A stretch of 52,885 nucleotides of DNA, taken from contig JAICKK010000003.1 in assembly GCA_025927955.1 (NCBI GenBank), positions 1 to 52,885 of the forward strand, written 5' to 3'. The notes under the pieces were generated by a model. It ran no database searches and was not told the DNA's origin. It worked only from the letters and a program-made list of their open reading frames with translations. Shown piece by piece: positions 12,415-24,805 of this stretch (the stretch's first letter is position 1; the number at the start of each line of letters is the position of its first letter). A program made the translations under genes and the position numbers. The stretch comes from Nocardioidaceae bacterium (lineage in GTDB: Bacteria; Actinomycetota; Actinomycetes; Propionibacteriales; Nocardioidaceae).

Positions 12415-13328
12415 CTCCAGGGATAGTGCCCCACGAGATCGACATCCATCCGGGCGTGCACCCGACCGGCACGCTCTTCGGGATGACGCTCAACCTGGAC
12501 ACCATCTGGGTGACCGTGGTCGCCGGTCTGATCCTGATCGCCCTCGGCTTCTGGGCGCGCAGCCGGCTGACCAAGCCGGAGGTCGACCACGTTCCGAGCA
12601 AGCTGCAGCTGGTCTGGGAGACCGTGGTGGGTGAGGTCAACACCCAGGTCGAGGCGAACCTGGGCAAGGTGAACCCGTTCGTCGTACCCCTGGCGGTCGC
12701 GCTGTTCTTCTTCATCCTCATCGCGAACTGGATCGAGGTCATCCCGACCCAGCTGAACGGCAACCTCCGGGCGCACCTGCTGCCCTCGCCGACCGCGGAC
12801 ACGAACCTCACCTACGCCATGGCGATCATGGTGATGGTCGGCGTGTGGAGCTTCGGCATCAGCCGGCAGGGGCTGTGGGGCTACCTCAAGCACTTCTACG
12901 GCCAGAGCATCTTCCCGGACAAGCCCGTGGTCGACACCCCCATCCGGATCGTCTTCACGTTCCTCAACATCCTCGAGGAGCTGGTCAAGCCGGTCACCCT
13001 GGCGCTTCGACTGTTCGGCAACATCTTCGCCGGCGGCATCATGCTCGCGCTGATCGGGGCGCTCGTGAGCATCGCTCCGGTGCACATCCCCGTCGGGGGC
13101 TTCTTCACCGTGATCCTGAACATCATCTGGAAGCTGTTCGACACGATGTTCCTCGGTGCGCTGCAGGCGTTCATCTTCGCCCTGCTGACCGTGCTGTACT
13201 TCGGCATGGCGGGGGCGGGCCACGGCGAGGACGAGGGCCACGACGCGGCCGGGCCGATCGACAGCTCGACCGACGAGTTCCGCCGGCCCGAGGAGGAAGC
13301 CAGGGACGGGGCCACCGTCCTCGCCTAG
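12411..13328 (+). CDS. atpB: F0F1 ATP synthase subunit a
   Basis: PVTLALRLFGNIFAGGIM and terminal helix LQAFIFALLTVLYFGMA. Confidence 0.97.
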   Translation: MTPGIVPHEIDIHPGVHPTGTLFGMTLNLDTIWVTVVAGLILIALGFWARSRLTKPEVDHVPSKLQLVWETVVGEVNTQVEANLGKVNPFVVPLAVALFFFILIANWIEVIPTQLNGNLRAHLLPSPTADTNLTYAMAIMVMVGVWSFGISRQGLWGYLKHFYGQSIFPDKPVVDTPIRIVFTFLNILEELVKPVTLALRLFGNIFAGGIMLALIGALVSIAPVHIPVGGFFTVILNIIWKLFDTMFLGALQAFIFALLTVLYFGMAGAGHGEDEGHDAAGPIDSSTDEFRRPEEEARDGATVLA

Positions 13329-13661
<333 letters not shown>

Positions 13662-13696
13662 CCCGGATCCGACGCGAGTAGCAAAGGAACCCACCC

Positions 13697-14251
13697 ATGG
13701 CAACCCCTGTCCCCCTGGCCAGCAACTTCCTCGTCCCCAACGGCACCTTCTTCGCCGAGCTGATCGCGTTCGCGATCATCGTGTTCATCCTCGCCAGGTA
13801 CGTCATCCCGCCGATCAACAAGGCCATGACGGACCGGCAGAACGCGATCCGCAAGGAGTTCGCGGACCTGGAGTCGGCGCAGGAGGATGCCCGCAGGACC
13901 GAGAAGGAGTTCCGCGACCAGCTGGCCGAGGCCAAGCACGAGGCGGCGAGGATCCGCGAGGACGCCCGCGAGCAGGGGGCCGCCATCATCGCCGACATGC
14001 GGCGCCAGGCGCAGGAGGAGTCCGACCGGATCCTCCGGCACGCCCGGACCCAGCTGGAGGCGGAGCGGTCCCAGGCGGTGGCCTCGCTGCGCAACGAGGT
14101 GGGCAGCATGGCGACCGAGCTCGCCGGCCGCATCGTGGGTGAGTCGCTGCAGGACGAGGGCCGCCAGTCCCGCACGGTGGAGCGCTTCATCTCGGCGCTC
14201 GAGCAGGAGTCGGCCTCGGCGCCTGCGTCCACCACCACCGGAGCGAGCTGA
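13697..14251 (+). CDS. atpF: F0F1 ATP synthase subunit b
   Basis: N-terminal TM followed by long charged coiled coil; operon position. Confidence 0.95.
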   Translation: MATPVPLASNFLVPNGTFFAELIAFAIIVFILARYVIPPINKAMTDRQNAIRKEFADLESAQEDARRTEKEFRDQLAEAKHEAARIREDAREQGAAIIADMRRQAQEESDRILRHARTQLEAERSQAVASLRNEVGSMATELAGRIVGESLQDEGRQSRTVERFISALEQESASAPASTTTGAS

Positions 14252-14252
14252 C

Positions 14253-15062
14253 ATGCACGGCGCCTCGGAGCACTCGCTGCGCGGGCTGCTGGAGCGCACC
14301 GAGGAGGTGCTCTCCTCAGGGGCGGACGCCTCGACGGTCGGCAACGACCTGTTCGCCCTGGCACTGACGCTGGACCACGCGCACTCGCTGCGGCGGGCGC
14401 TGACCGAGCCCGTGGTGCCCGCGGAGGCCAAGAGGAGGCTGCTGCACTCCCTGTTCGACGACAGGCTGGGCGCCGAGGCGCTGCGCGCGGCCGACGCGGG
14501 CGTGGGCGTGCGCTGGTCGAGCACCCACGACCTGTCCGACGCGTTCGAGCAGGCCTCCGTGGCCGCGCACGTCGCCAAGGCCGACGCGGCGGGGCGGCTC
14601 GACGACCTCGAGGACGACCTCTTCCGGTTCTCGCGCATCGTGGAGGCCAGCGCCGCGCTGCGCGAGGCCCTCAGCGACCCGTTCGCGCCGGTCGAGGGCA
14701 AGCGCCGCCTGGTCGAGGACCTGGTGGGCGACAAGGTCGAGCCGACCACCACGACGCTGCTCGCGCAGGCGGTGTCCGGCCGGCACCGGTCGCTGACCAC
14801 GGTCCTCGGGCTGTACCAGAGGATCGCCGCGGCCCGCCGTGACAGCATGGTGGCGACGGCGTGGGTCGCGGCCCCGCTGAGCGAGGAGCACCGGGAGCGG
14901 CTGACCCGGGCGCTGTCCGCGCAGCAGGGTCGCAAGGTCCACCTCAACGTGGTCGTCGACCCCGAGGTGCTCGGGGGCGTGCGGGTCGCGGTGGGCGAGG
15001 AGGTCCTCGACTCCACGGTGTCCACGCGCCTGCGAGCGGCGCAGCGACGGCTCGAGCGTTGA
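14253..15062 (+). CDS. atpH: F0F1 ATP synthase subunit delta
   Basis: C-terminal VVDPEVLGGVRVAVGEEVLDSTVSTRL motif. Confidence 0.95.
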   Translation: MHGASEHSLRGLLERTEEVLSSGADASTVGNDLFALALTLDHAHSLRRALTEPVVPAEAKRRLLHSLFDDRLGAEALRAADAGVGVRWSSTHDLSDAFEQASVAAHVAKADAAGRLDDLEDDLFRFSRIVEASAALREALSDPFAPVEGKRRLVEDLVGDKVEPTTTTLLAQAVSGRHRSLTTVLGLYQRIAAARRDSMVATAWVAAPLSEEHRERLTRALSAQQGRKVHLNVVVDPEVLGGVRVAVGEEVLDSTVSTRLRAAQRRLER

Positions 15063-15165
15063 GCCGGCACCCCGTGGACGCACCCCAGCAGGACCAGCGC
15101 AACAGCACAGACACTGACCCCGGCCACCGTGCCGGCGGGCCCAGACGAGAGAGCAGAGGCACGCT

Positions 15166-16806
15166 ATGACCGAGCTGACGATCCGCCCGGAGGAGATCAA
15201 GGAGGCGCTCGCCAGGTTCGTCTCCGACTACCAGCCCGAGGCCACCAGCCGCGAGGAGGTCGGCTCGGTCGCCGAGGCCGGCGACGGCATCGCCCGCGTG
15301 ATCGGCCTGCCCTCGGTGATGGCGAACGAGCTGCTGGAGTTCGAGGACGGGACGCTCGGGCTCGCGCTGAACCTCGACACCCGCGAGATCGGTGTCGTCG
15401 TCCTCGGCGACTTCGACAAGATCGAGGAGGGCCAGACCGTACGTCGGACCGGCGAGATCCTCTCGGTCCCCGTGGGCGACGCGTTCCTGGGCCGCGTCGT
15501 GGACCCCCTGGGCACCCCCATCGACGGGCTGGGCGACATCGAGCCCGACGCGCGCCGGGCGCTGGAGCTGCAGGCACCGAGCGTCGTGCAGCGCCAGTCC
15601 GTGCACGAGCCGATGGCCACCGGCATCAAGGCGATCGACGCCTTGACCCCCATCGGTCGCGGGCAGCGCCAGCTGATCATCGGCGACCGGCAGACCGGCA
15701 AGTCCACCATCGCGCTGGACACGATCATCAACCAGAGGCAGAACTGGGAGTCCGGCGACCCGCAGCGGCAGGTCCGTTGCATCTACGTCGCGATCGGCCA
15801 GAAGGGCTCCACCATCGCGGCCGCCCGCGGCGCCCTGGAGGCCGCCGGAGCGCTCGAGTACACCACGATCGTGGCGTCGCCCGCGTCGGACTCCGCCGGC
15901 TTCAAGTACCTCGCGCCCTACACCGGCTCGGCCATCGGCCAGCACTGGATGTACGACGGCAAGCACGTGCTGATCGTGTTCGACGACCTCACCAAGCAGG
16001 CCGAGGCCTACCGCGCGGTGTCGCTGCTGCTGCGCCGCCCGCCGGGCCGCGAGGCCTACCCCGGTGACGTGTTCTACCTCCACAGCCGGCTGCTGGAGCG
16101 CTGCGCCAAGCTGTCCGACGACCTCGGGGCGGGCTCCATGACCGGGCTCCCGATCATCGAGACCAAGGCCAACGACGTGTCGGCCTACATCCCGACCAAC
16201 GTCATCTCGATCACCGACGGCCAGATCTTCCTCCAGTCCGACCTGTTCAACGCCAACCAGCGACCCGCCATCGACGTCGGCGTCTCGGTCTCGCGGGTGG
16301 GCGGCGCGGCGATGACCAAGGCGATGAAGAAGGTCACCGGCTCCCTCAAGGTCGACCTGGCGCAGTTCCGGGCCATGGAGGCGTTCGCGATGTTCGCCTC
16401 GGACCTCGACGCCGCGTCCCGCCAGCAGCTCGACCGCGGACAGCGGCTGATGGCGCTGCTCAAGCAGCCGGCCTTCTCGCCGTACCCCGTCGAGGAGATG
16501 GCCGTCTCGCTGTGGGCCGGCACGTCCGGCAAGCTCGACAACGTGCCCACCGACGACGTGCTCCGCTTCGAGCACGAGTTCCTGGAGTACCTCCGCCAGC
16601 AGGAGTCCGGCATCCTCCAGACGATCCGCGAGACCCGCGACTGGACCGACGACACCGGACAGGCGGTCGAGAAGGCGTTCGAGAGGTTCGCGGGCATCTT
16701 CGAGACCTCCGAGGGCGAGTCGATCCACGTCGGTCGCGAGCAGCACGAGCCCCTGCCCGACGACGCCGTCGAGCAGGAGCAGATCGTCAAGCAGAAGCGG
16801 AACTGA
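15166..16806 (+). CDS. atpA: F0F1 ATP synthase subunit alpha
   Basis: [45 protein letters not shown]. Confidence 0.98.
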   Translation: MTELTIRPEEIKEALARFVSDYQPEATSREEVGSVAEAGDGIARVIGLPSVMANELLEFEDGTLGLALNLDTREIGVVVLGDFDKIEEGQTVRRTGEILSVPVGDAFLGRVVDPLGTPIDGLGDIEPDARRALELQAPSVVQRQSVHEPMATGIKAIDALTPIGRGQRQLIIGDRQTGKSTIALDTIINQRQNWESGDPQRQVRCIYVAIGQKGSTIAAARGALEAAGALEYTTIVASPASDSAGFKYLAPYTGSAIGQHWMYDGKHVLIVFDDLTKQAEAYRAVSLLLRRPPGREAYPGDVFYLHSRLLERCAKLSDDLGAGSMTGLPIIETKANDVSAYIPTNVISITDGQIFLQSDLFNANQRPAIDVGVSVSRVGGAAMTKAMKKVTGSLKVDLAQFRAMEAFAMFASDLDAASRQQLDRGQRLMALLKQPAFSPYPVEEMAVSLWAGTSGKLDNVPTDDVLRFEHEFLEYLRQQESGILQTIRETRDWTDDTGQAVEKAFERFAGIFETSEGESIHVGREQHEPLPDDAVEQEQIVKQKRN

Positions 16807-16809
16807 CCC

Positions 16810-17772
16810 ATGGCCGTGTCCCTGCGTGAGTACCGCGCGAGGATCCGATCCGTCGAGTCGACGAAGAAGATCACCCGCGCGATGGAGCTCATCGCCGCCT
16901 CGCGCATCATCAAGGCCCAGCAGCGGGCGCAGGCGGCGGCGCCGTACGCCCGCGAGCTGACCCGTGCCGTCTCGGCGGTGGCGACCTACTCCAACGTCGA
17001 GCACCCGCTCACCACCGAGCCGCAGGAGAGCAACCGCGCCGCGATCCTGGTGGTGACCAGCGACCGCGGGCTGGCGGGCGCCTACTCCTCCAGCGCGGTG
17101 AAGGAGGCCGAGCAGCTGGCCGAGAAGCTGCGCGGGGAGGGCAAGGAGGTCGACCTCTACGTCTCCGGGCGCAAGGGCGTGGCCTACTACTCCTTCCGGC
17201 GGCGCGAGATCCAGGACTCGTGGACCGGGCACTCCGACCAGCCGACCTACGAGGTGGCGCGCGAGATGGGCGAGGCGCTCATCGACGCGTTCATCGCCGG
17301 CACCGACGCCCAGCGGGCCGAGCGAGGCGAGCGTGGCGAGGGTGGTGGCGGCACCCAGCGTCCTCCGGTCCAGGAGGTCCACATGGTCTACACGCGGTTC
17401 CGGAGCATGCTGGTCCAGGAGCCGACCGCGGTGCGGCTGCTCCCGCTGGAGATCGTGGAGAGCGAGGAGAGGCCGACCGAGGACGACGTCCTGCCGCTGT
17501 TCGAGTTCGAGCCGGGTCCCGCCGAGGTCCTCGACGCGCTGCTGCCGAAGTACGTCCAGAGCCGGGTCTACTTCGCGCTCCTGCAGGCGGCGGCCTCCGA
17601 GCTCGCCGCCCGTCAGCGGGCGATGAAGTCCGCGACGGACAACGCCGAGGAGCTCATCAAGAAGTACACCCGGATCGCCAACCAGGCCCGTCAGGCCGGC
17701 ATCACCCAAGAGATCAGCGAGATCGTCGGTGGCGTCAACGCGCTCGCCGACGCCAACGCCGCCAACGAATGA
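16810..17772 (+). CDS. atpG: F0F1 ATP synthase subunit gamma
   Basis: [23 protein letters not shown] and C-terminal [15 protein letters not shown]. Confidence 0.97.
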   Translation: MAVSLREYRARIRSVESTKKITRAMELIAASRIIKAQQRAQAAAPYARELTRAVSAVATYSNVEHPLTTEPQESNRAAILVVTSDRGLAGAYSSSAVKEAEQLAEKLRGEGKEVDLYVSGRKGVAYYSFRRREIQDSWTGHSDQPTYEVAREMGEALIDAFIAGTDAQRAERGERGEGGGGTQRPPVQEVHMVYTRFRSMLVQEPTAVRLLPLEIVESEERPTEDDVLPLFEFEPGPAEVLDALLPKYVQSRVYFALLQAAASELAARQRAMKSATDNAEELIKKYTRIANQARQAGITQEISEIVGGVNALADANAANE

Positions 17773-17797
17773 CCACCAGCGAGACGACTGTGAGTGA

Positions 17798-19261
<1,464 letters not shown>

Positions 19262-19262
19262 G

Positions 19263-19619
19263 GTGGCGAACACCATGAACGTGGCCCTCGTCGCGGCCGA
19301 CCGGATGCTCTGGTCCGGGCAGGCGACGGTGGTCAACACCCGCACGCTCGCCGGGGACATCGGCATCATGGCCAACCACACGCCGATCCTCTCGGTGCTC
19401 GAGCCGGGCAAGGTCGACGTGCGGACCGTCGACGACGGGCACTGGGTGGCGGCCATCGACGGCGGCTTCATCTCCGTGGCGAAGAACCAGGTGTCGATCC
19501 TCTGCGACCGCGCCGAGATCTCCCACGAGAGCGACTTCGAGGAGGCCAAGCGCAAGCTCGACGAGGCGGTGGCCAAGGAGTCCGGCGGGGGCGCGCGTCC
19601 GGACAACAGGCAGGGCTGA
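19263..19619 (+). CDS. atpC: F0F1 ATP synthase subunit epsilon
   Basis: VALVAADRMLWSGQA..GDIGIMANHTPILSVLEPG. Confidence 0.95.
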   Translation: MANTMNVALVAADRMLWSGQATVVNTRTLAGDIGIMANHTPILSVLEPGKVDVRTVDDGHWVAAIDGGFISVAKNQVSILCDRAEISHESDFEEAKRKLDEAVAKESGGGARPDNRQG

Positions 19620-19626
19620 GGGGTCG

Positions 19627-20070
19627 ATGCCGTTCTGGGAGTGGCTCGTCGACTCCTCGGGCAGCATCCTGCTCCTGCTCCTGCTCTACGGCCTCGCCCT
19701 GGTGGTCCGCCGGCGGGTCATCGCCCGCCACGGCGGCACCTTCGAGTTCAGCGTCCGCGTCCGGTCCGGGAGGGCCGGGCGCGGCTGGGTTCTGGGCGTC
19801 GGCCGCTACACCGGTGGCCACCTCGAGTGGTTCCGGATCTTCTCGCTCTCGCCGCGGCCCCGCTTCGTCTACGAGCGGCGGACCCTGGAGTTCGTCGCCC
19901 GCCGGGAGCCGGAGGGCGTCGAGGGCTACTCCCTCTACTCGGGCCACATCGTGGTGACCTGCCGGACGCCGGCGGGGCTGCTCGAGGTGGCGATGAGCCC
20001 CGAGGCACTCACCGGGTTCCTGGCCTGGCTGGAGGCCGGACCGCCCGGTCAGCGGGTGGCCGGGCGCTGA
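19627..20070 (+). CDS. DUF2550-type single-TM protein
   Basis: N-terminal TM plus [35 protein letters not shown]; conserved position after atpC in actinobacteria. Confidence 0.8.
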   Translation: MPFWEWLVDSSGSILLLLLLYGLALVVRRRVIARHGGTFEFSVRVRSGRAGRGWVLGVGRYTGGHLEWFRIFSLSPRPRFVYERRTLEFVARREPEGVEGYSLYSGHIVVTCRTPAGLLEVAMSPEALTGFLAWLEAGPPGQRVAGR

Positions 20071-20074
20071 GCGG

Positions 20075-20647
20075 CTACCGCTCCCCTCCCGGACGCCACA
20101 GCACGTCCCCCACCGACCGGTTCGCGTGCCGGGCCAGGATGAACACCAGGTCCGAGAGCCGGTTGAGGTACTTCAGTGCCAGCACGTTCATCGTCTCGCC
20201 GTGCACCTCGAAGGCCGCCCAGCCCGACCGCTCCGCGCGCCGTACGACGGTCCGGGCGACGTGCAGGTGCGCGGCGCCCGGCGTGCCGCCGTTGAGGATG
20301 AAGGACCGCAGCTTGGGCAGGTCGGCGTTGAACTCGTCGCACCAGGCCTCCAGCCGGTCGACGTAGGACTGCTCGATGCGCAGCGGCGGGTACTCCGGCT
20401 CCGCGACCACGGGGGTGCAGAAGTCCGCGCCCACGTCGAACAGGTCGTTCTGCACGACGGTCAGGATGCCCACCACCTCGGCGTCGAGGCCGCCGCCGGC
20501 CAGCGCGACACCGAGGTGCGCGTTGGCCTCGTCCACGTCGGCGTAGGCCCGCAGCCGCAGGTCGTTCTTCGTGGTGAGGCTCATGTCGCCGAGGCGGGTC
20601 TCGCCGCCGTCGCCGGTGCGCGTGTAGATGCGGGTGAGGTTGACCAT
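20075..20647 (-). CDS. Cob(I)yrinic acid a,c-diamide adenosyltransferase, PduO type
   Basis: [35 protein letters not shown] and C-terminal [13 protein letters not shown]. Confidence 0.94.
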   Translation of the reverse strand: MVNLTRIYTRTGDGGETRLGDMSLTTKNDLRLRAYADVDEANAHLGVALAGGGLDAEVVGILTVVQNDLFDVGADFCTPVVAEPEYPPLRIEQSYVDRLEAWCDEFNADLPKLRSFILNGGTPGAAHLHVARTVVRRAERSGWAAFEVHGETMNVLALKYLNRLSDLVFILARHANRSVGDVLWRPGGER

Positions 20648-20653
20648 GTGGAC

Positions 20654-20672
20654 ACCCTAGGGGCACTACAGT
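20654..20672. promoter_or_regulatory. Back-to-back -10 elements: TAGGGT (minus, 20654-20659) and TACAGT (plus, 20667-20672)
   Basis: TANNNT hexamers 6 nt and 8 nt upstream of divergent start codons at 20647 (-) and 20681 (+). Confidence 0.5.
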
Positions 20673-20680
20673 CGTGCCCG

Positions 20681-22021
20681 ATGCAGGGATTCCAGGTCCG
20701 CTCCGACGGGCCGCTCTCGCACCCGCTGCACGGCACGGCCCACGTCGGCGGGGCCAAGAACAGCGCGCTGAAGCTCATGGCCGCCGCGCTCCTGGCCCCC
20801 GGACGCACGGAGCTGGCCAACGTCCCCGACATCCTCGACGTGCACGTGATGGCACGGCTGCTGGAGGAGCTCGGCTGCGCGGTGAAGGTCAGCCATCCCG
20901 GCTTCTCGTCGGGCGCACCGGGCCCGTCGACCGGCGCGGCCGGGTCCGGCAGCGGCCTGGTGAGCATCGAGGTCCCCGAGCGGCTGCGGCACGAGGCGCC
21001 CTACGACCTGGTCCGCCGGCTGCGCGCCTCAATCTGCGTGCTGGGCCCCCTCGTGGCCCGCTGCGGGCGGGCGAGGGTGGCGCTCCCGGGCGGGGACAAC
21101 ATCGGCTCGCGCGGTCTGGACATGCACTTCACCGGGCTCACCGAGCTGGGCGCGCGCGTGCGCATCGAGCACGGCTTCGTGGTCGCGGACGTGCCCGACC
21201 GGCTGCGCGGGGCGAACCTCTGGCTGGACTTCCCGAGCGTCGGCGCCACCGAGAACCTCCTGATGGCCGCGGTCCTGGCCGAGGGCACGACGGTGATCGA
21301 CAACGTGGCGCGGGAGCCGGAGATCGTCGACCTCTGCCAGATGCTGTGCGAGATGGGCGCCGAGATCGAGGGCCTCGGCGGCTCCACCCTGACCGTGTAC
21401 GGCGTGCCGCAGCTGCGACCGGTCGAGCACGCGACCGTCCCGGACCGGATCGTGGCGGGCACCTGGGCGTTCGCGGCGGCCGTCGCGGGCGGGGACCTCG
21501 TCGTCCGGGGCGGGCAGGCCCGGCACCTCGACATCGTCGTGGACAAGCTCGTCTCGGCCGGCGCCGACGTGCAGCACGCCGAGGACGGGTTCCGGGTGGC
21601 GGTGGACCGGCGGCTGCGGGCCTTCGACGTGGTCACGCTGCCCTACCCGGGGTTCCCCACCGACCTGCAGCCGTTCGCCATGGCCCTCGCAGCGGTCTGC
21701 AACGGCACCGCGATGGTCACCGAGAACGTGTTCGAGTCCCGGTTCATGTTCGCCCAGGAGCTCGCCCGGCTCGGGGCCGACCTGCGCACCGACGGCCACC
21801 ACGCGGTGGTGCGCGGGCGGCCGCTCCTCTCCGGCGCGCCGGTCGTCGCCCACGACATCCGGGCGGGGGCCGCGCTCGTGCTGGCGGGGCTGGCCGCCGA
21901 GGGCACCACGACCGTCGCCCAGTCCCAGCACGTCGACCGGGGGTACCCGTTCTTCGTGGAGATCCTGCGGGACCTGGGCGCCGACATCGAGCGCGTGGAG
22001 CTGCCCGACCTCGACGAGTGA
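20681..22021 (+). CDS. murA: UDP-N-acetylglucosamine 1-carboxyvinyltransferase
   Basis: [73 protein letters not shown]. Confidence 0.95.
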   Translation: MQGFQVRSDGPLSHPLHGTAHVGGAKNSALKLMAAALLAPGRTELANVPDILDVHVMARLLEELGCAVKVSHPGFSSGAPGPSTGAAGSGSGLVSIEVPERLRHEAPYDLVRRLRASICVLGPLVARCGRARVALPGGDNIGSRGLDMHFTGLTELGARVRIEHGFVVADVPDRLRGANLWLDFPSVGATENLLMAAVLAEGTTVIDNVAREPEIVDLCQMLCEMGAEIEGLGGSTLTVYGVPQLRPVEHATVPDRIVAGTWAFAAAVAGGDLVVRGGQARHLDIVVDKLVSAGADVQHAEDGFRVAVDRRLRAFDVVTLPYPGFPTDLQPFAMALAAVCNGTAMVTENVFESRFMFAQELARLGADLRTDGHHAVVRGRPLLSGAPVVAHDIRAGAALVLAGLAAEGTTTVAQSQHVDRGYPFFVEILRDLGADIERVELPDLDE

Positions 22022-22215
22022 TCCGGCCGGCCGCCGGCGATGCGTCGCCCCTCCCTCGGCCCTCCCTCGGCCCGCCTGGGTCCCGCCCTGGGCCCGCCCC
22101 CGCCGCCCGGTCGGCGGGGACACGCCGCGGCCGTCCCTGGCCGATCCGCGCCCGGTGAGGGATAGTGAGTAAAGGATCCGGTTACGGGTACCGACACGGG
22201 TCCAGCCCAGGGGGA

Positions 22216-22566
22216 GTGATGCACCCGCAGCCTCAGTCCAGGATGTCGGTCACCGTCGACGGCTCGACGGTCCTCCTGCGTGGCCTGTTCGACGGGCGCT
22301 CGACCGGTGCGGTCCGCGACGTGCTGCGCGAGCAGACCGAGCGCCACCGCAACCTGGTGGTGGACATGAGCGGCGTCGAGGCGGTGGACGCCACGGCGCT
22401 TCGGCTGCTGGCCGCAGCCAGTGCCATGCTCGAGCGCGACGGGCGGACCCTGACCGTGCGCGGCTGCACGCCCGCCGTACGCCGGGTCATCGCGTTCGCC
22501 CGGCTGCGGCGCTGGCTGCCGCTGGAGCGCGTCGAGACCTCGATGGACCGGCGCCGAGTGGAGTAG
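22216..22566 (+). CDS. STAS-domain anti-anti-sigma-like protein
   Basis: [54 protein letters not shown] fold with [22 protein letters not shown]. Confidence 0.82.
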   Translation: MMHPQPQSRMSVTVDGSTVLLRGLFDGRSTGAVRDVLREQTERHRNLVVDMSGVEAVDATALRLLAAASAMLERDGRTLTVRGCTPAVRRVIAFARLRRWLPLERVETSMDRRRVE

Positions 22567-22600
22567 TTCACAACCGGTTACCGGCGGGTCGCCGGAGCCG

Positions 22601-22606
22601 TAGCCT
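22601..22606 (+). promoter_or_regulatory. Candidate leaderless -10 TAGCCT for mutase gene
   Basis: TANNNT, 7 nt upstream of ATG 22614. Confidence 0.45.
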
Positions 22607-22613
22607 CGGCCCC

Positions 22614-24677
22614 ATGACGATGCCGCCGGCGCCGGCCGCGGGCACCCGCAAGGACGCCCCCTGGCTGATGCGGACCTACGCCGGGCACAGCTCCGCCGGC
22701 GAGTCCAACGCCTTGTTCCGCCGCAACCTGGCCAAGGGCCAGACCGGGCTCTCGGTGGCGTTCGACCTGCCCACCCAGACCGGCTACGACCCCGACCACC
22801 CGCTGGCGCGCGGCGAGGTCGGCAGGGTCGGCGTGCCGGTCGCGCACCTCGGGGACATGCGCCGGCTCTTCGCGGACCTGCCGCTGAGCGGGCTGAACAC
22901 GTCGATGACGATCAACGCGACCGCGATGTGGCTGCTGGCGCTCTACCAGGTGGTCGCCGAGGAGCAGGCGGGGATCACGCCCGCCTCGAGCCGGAAGCAG
23001 GTCGCGGCCGTCCACGCGGGGCTGACCGGCACCACCCAGAACGACATCATCAAGGAGTACCTCTCCCGCGGCACCCACGTCTTCCCGCCGGCCCCGTCCC
23101 TGCGGCTGACCGCCGACCTGGTCGCCTACGCGGTCCGGGAGCTGCCCGCCTGGAACCCGGTCAACGTCTGCAGCTACCACCTCCAGGAGGCGGGGGCCAC
23201 GCCGACGCAGGAGCTCGCCTACGCGCTGTGCACGGCGGTCACGGTCCTCGACACCGTCCGGGACTCGGGGCAGGTGGCGCCCGAGGACTTCGAGAGGGTC
23301 GTGGGCAGGATGTCGTTCTTCGTCAACTCCGGCGTCCGGTTCGTCGAGGAGCTGTGCAAGATGCGCGCGTTCGTGGCGCTGTGGGACGAGATCACCCGCG
23401 AGCGGTACGGCGTCCGCGACGAGGCGATGCGCCGCTTCCGGTACGGCGTGCAGGTCAACTCCCTGGGCCTGACGGAGGCGCAGCCCGAGAACAACGTGCA
23501 GCGCATCGTGCTGGAGATGCTCGGGGTCACGCTCTCGCGCGACGCCCGCGCCCGCGCCGTACAGCTGCCGGCGTGGAACGAGGCGCTGGGGCTGCCGCGG
23601 CCCTGGGACCAGCAGTGGTCCCTGCGCATGCAGCAGGTGCTCGCCTTCGAGTCCGACCTGCTCGAGCACGACGACCTGTTCGAGGGGTCCGTGGTCGTCG
23701 AGGCCAGGGTCGCGGCGCTCGTGGAGGGGGCGCGCGCGGAGATGGACCGCGTGCAGGCCATGGGCGGGGCCGTGGCGGCCGTCGAGTCCGGCTACCTCAA
23801 GCAGGCCCTGGTCTCCGCCCACGCCGCCCGCCGCGCCCGCATCGAGTCCGGGCAGGACCCGGTGGTCGGGGTCAACTGCTTCCGCGAGACCGAGACCTCA
23901 CCGCTCACCGCGGACCCGGACACCACGGTGCAGGCGTCCGACGAGGGCGCCGAGCGGGAGGCGGTGGCCCGGCTGCGGCAGTGGCGCGAGCAGCGCGACG
24001 CCGCCGCGGTGGCCGCCGCGCTCGAGCGGCTCACCGCAGCCGCGACCTCCGGCGCCAACCTGATGGACGCCACGCTGCTCGCCGCCCGCGCCGGGGTCAC
24101 CACGGGGGAGTGGGCCGGTGCGCTGCGGGAGGTCTTCGGCGAGTTCCGCGCGCCGACGGGTGTCGCCGGCGCCGTCGGCGGGCCGGACTGCGGCGGCGCG
24201 CTGGCCGCGGTCCGCGAGGAGGTGCGCCGCACCGGCGAGGAGCTCGGCGGCCGGCTGCGGCTGCTGGTGGCCAAGCCGGGGCTCGACGGACACTCCAACG
24301 GCGCCGAGCAGGTCGCGGTCCGCGCCCGCGACGCGGGCTTCGAGGTCGTCTACCAGGGGATCCGGCTCACCCCCGCCGAGATCGTCGCCGCGGCGGTGGC
24401 CGAGGACGTGCACTGCGTGGGGATCTCCATCCTGTCCGGCTCCCACCTGCAGCTCGTGCCGGAGGTCGTGCGCGGCCTGCGCGAGCAGGGCCTCGAGGAC
24501 GTGCCGGTGGTGGTCGGCGGCATCGTCCCGCCGGCGGACGCCGCACGGCTCGCCGAGCTGGGCGTGGCCGCGGTCTTCACTCCCAGGGACTTCGAGCTGA
24601 GCGAGATCCTCGGTGGCGTCGTCGCCGTCATCAGGCGGGCGCACGGGCTCCCGAGCCGGCCCCGGGAGGGCTCGTGA
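22614..24677 (+). CDS. meaA: Methylmalonyl-CoA mutase family protein with B12 domain; ethylmalonyl-CoA mutase (MeaA/Ecm) type
   Basis: MRTYAGHSSAGESNALFRRNLAKGQTGLSVAFDLPTQTGYDPDHPLARGEVG; C-terminal B12 domain KPGLDGHSNGAEQVAVRARDAGFEVVYQGIRLTP..VGISILSGSHLQL. Confidence 0.87.
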   Translation: MTMPPAPAAGTRKDAPWLMRTYAGHSSAGESNALFRRNLAKGQTGLSVAFDLPTQTGYDPDHPLARGEVGRVGVPVAHLGDMRRLFADLPLSGLNTSMTINATAMWLLALYQVVAEEQAGITPASSRKQVAAVHAGLTGTTQNDIIKEYLSRGTHVFPPAPSLRLTADLVAYAVRELPAWNPVNVCSYHLQEAGATPTQELAYALCTAVTVLDTVRDSGQVAPEDFERVVGRMSFFVNSGVRFVEELCKMRAFVALWDEITRERYGVRDEAMRRFRYGVQVNSLGLTEAQPENNVQRIVLEMLGVTLSRDARARAVQLPAWNEALGLPRPWDQQWSLRMQQVLAFESDLLEHDDLFEGSVVVEARVAALVEGARAEMDRVQAMGGAVAAVESGYLKQALVSAHAARRARIESGQDPVVGVNCFRETETSPLTADPDTTVQASDEGAEREAVARLRQWREQRDAAAVAAALERLTAAATSGANLMDATLLAARAGVTTGEWAGALREVFGEFRAPTGVAGAVGGPDCGGALAAVREEVRRTGEELGGRLRLLVAKPGLDGHSNGAEQVAVRARDAGFEVVYQGIRLTPAEIVAAAVAEDVHCVGISILSGSHLQLVPEVVRGLREQGLEDVPVVVGGIVPPADAARLAELGVAAVFTPRDFELSEILGGVVAVIRRAHGLPSRPREGS

Positions 24678-24805
24678 GCGCCGGGTGACGTGGCCGGTTC
24701 GAACACCTGCGTGACTCCGGGCCCCAGGAGGGGCGAGAATGCCTGCACGGCCGGCGAGTCCTCCGTCGCGGCCGCCACCAACCGGGGGAGCGGGAGTCTG
24801 AGCAG

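Noticed and set aside
20905-20960. Gly/Ser/Pro-rich insertion in MurA ([17 protein letters not shown])
   Set aside because: Probably a harmless surface-loop extension; no motif or repeat structure.
22567-22613. Possible cobalamin riboswitch before B12-dependent mutase
   Set aside because: Only 47 bp separate the genes and the start appears leaderless; no B12-box sequence seen here or before the adenosyltransferase.
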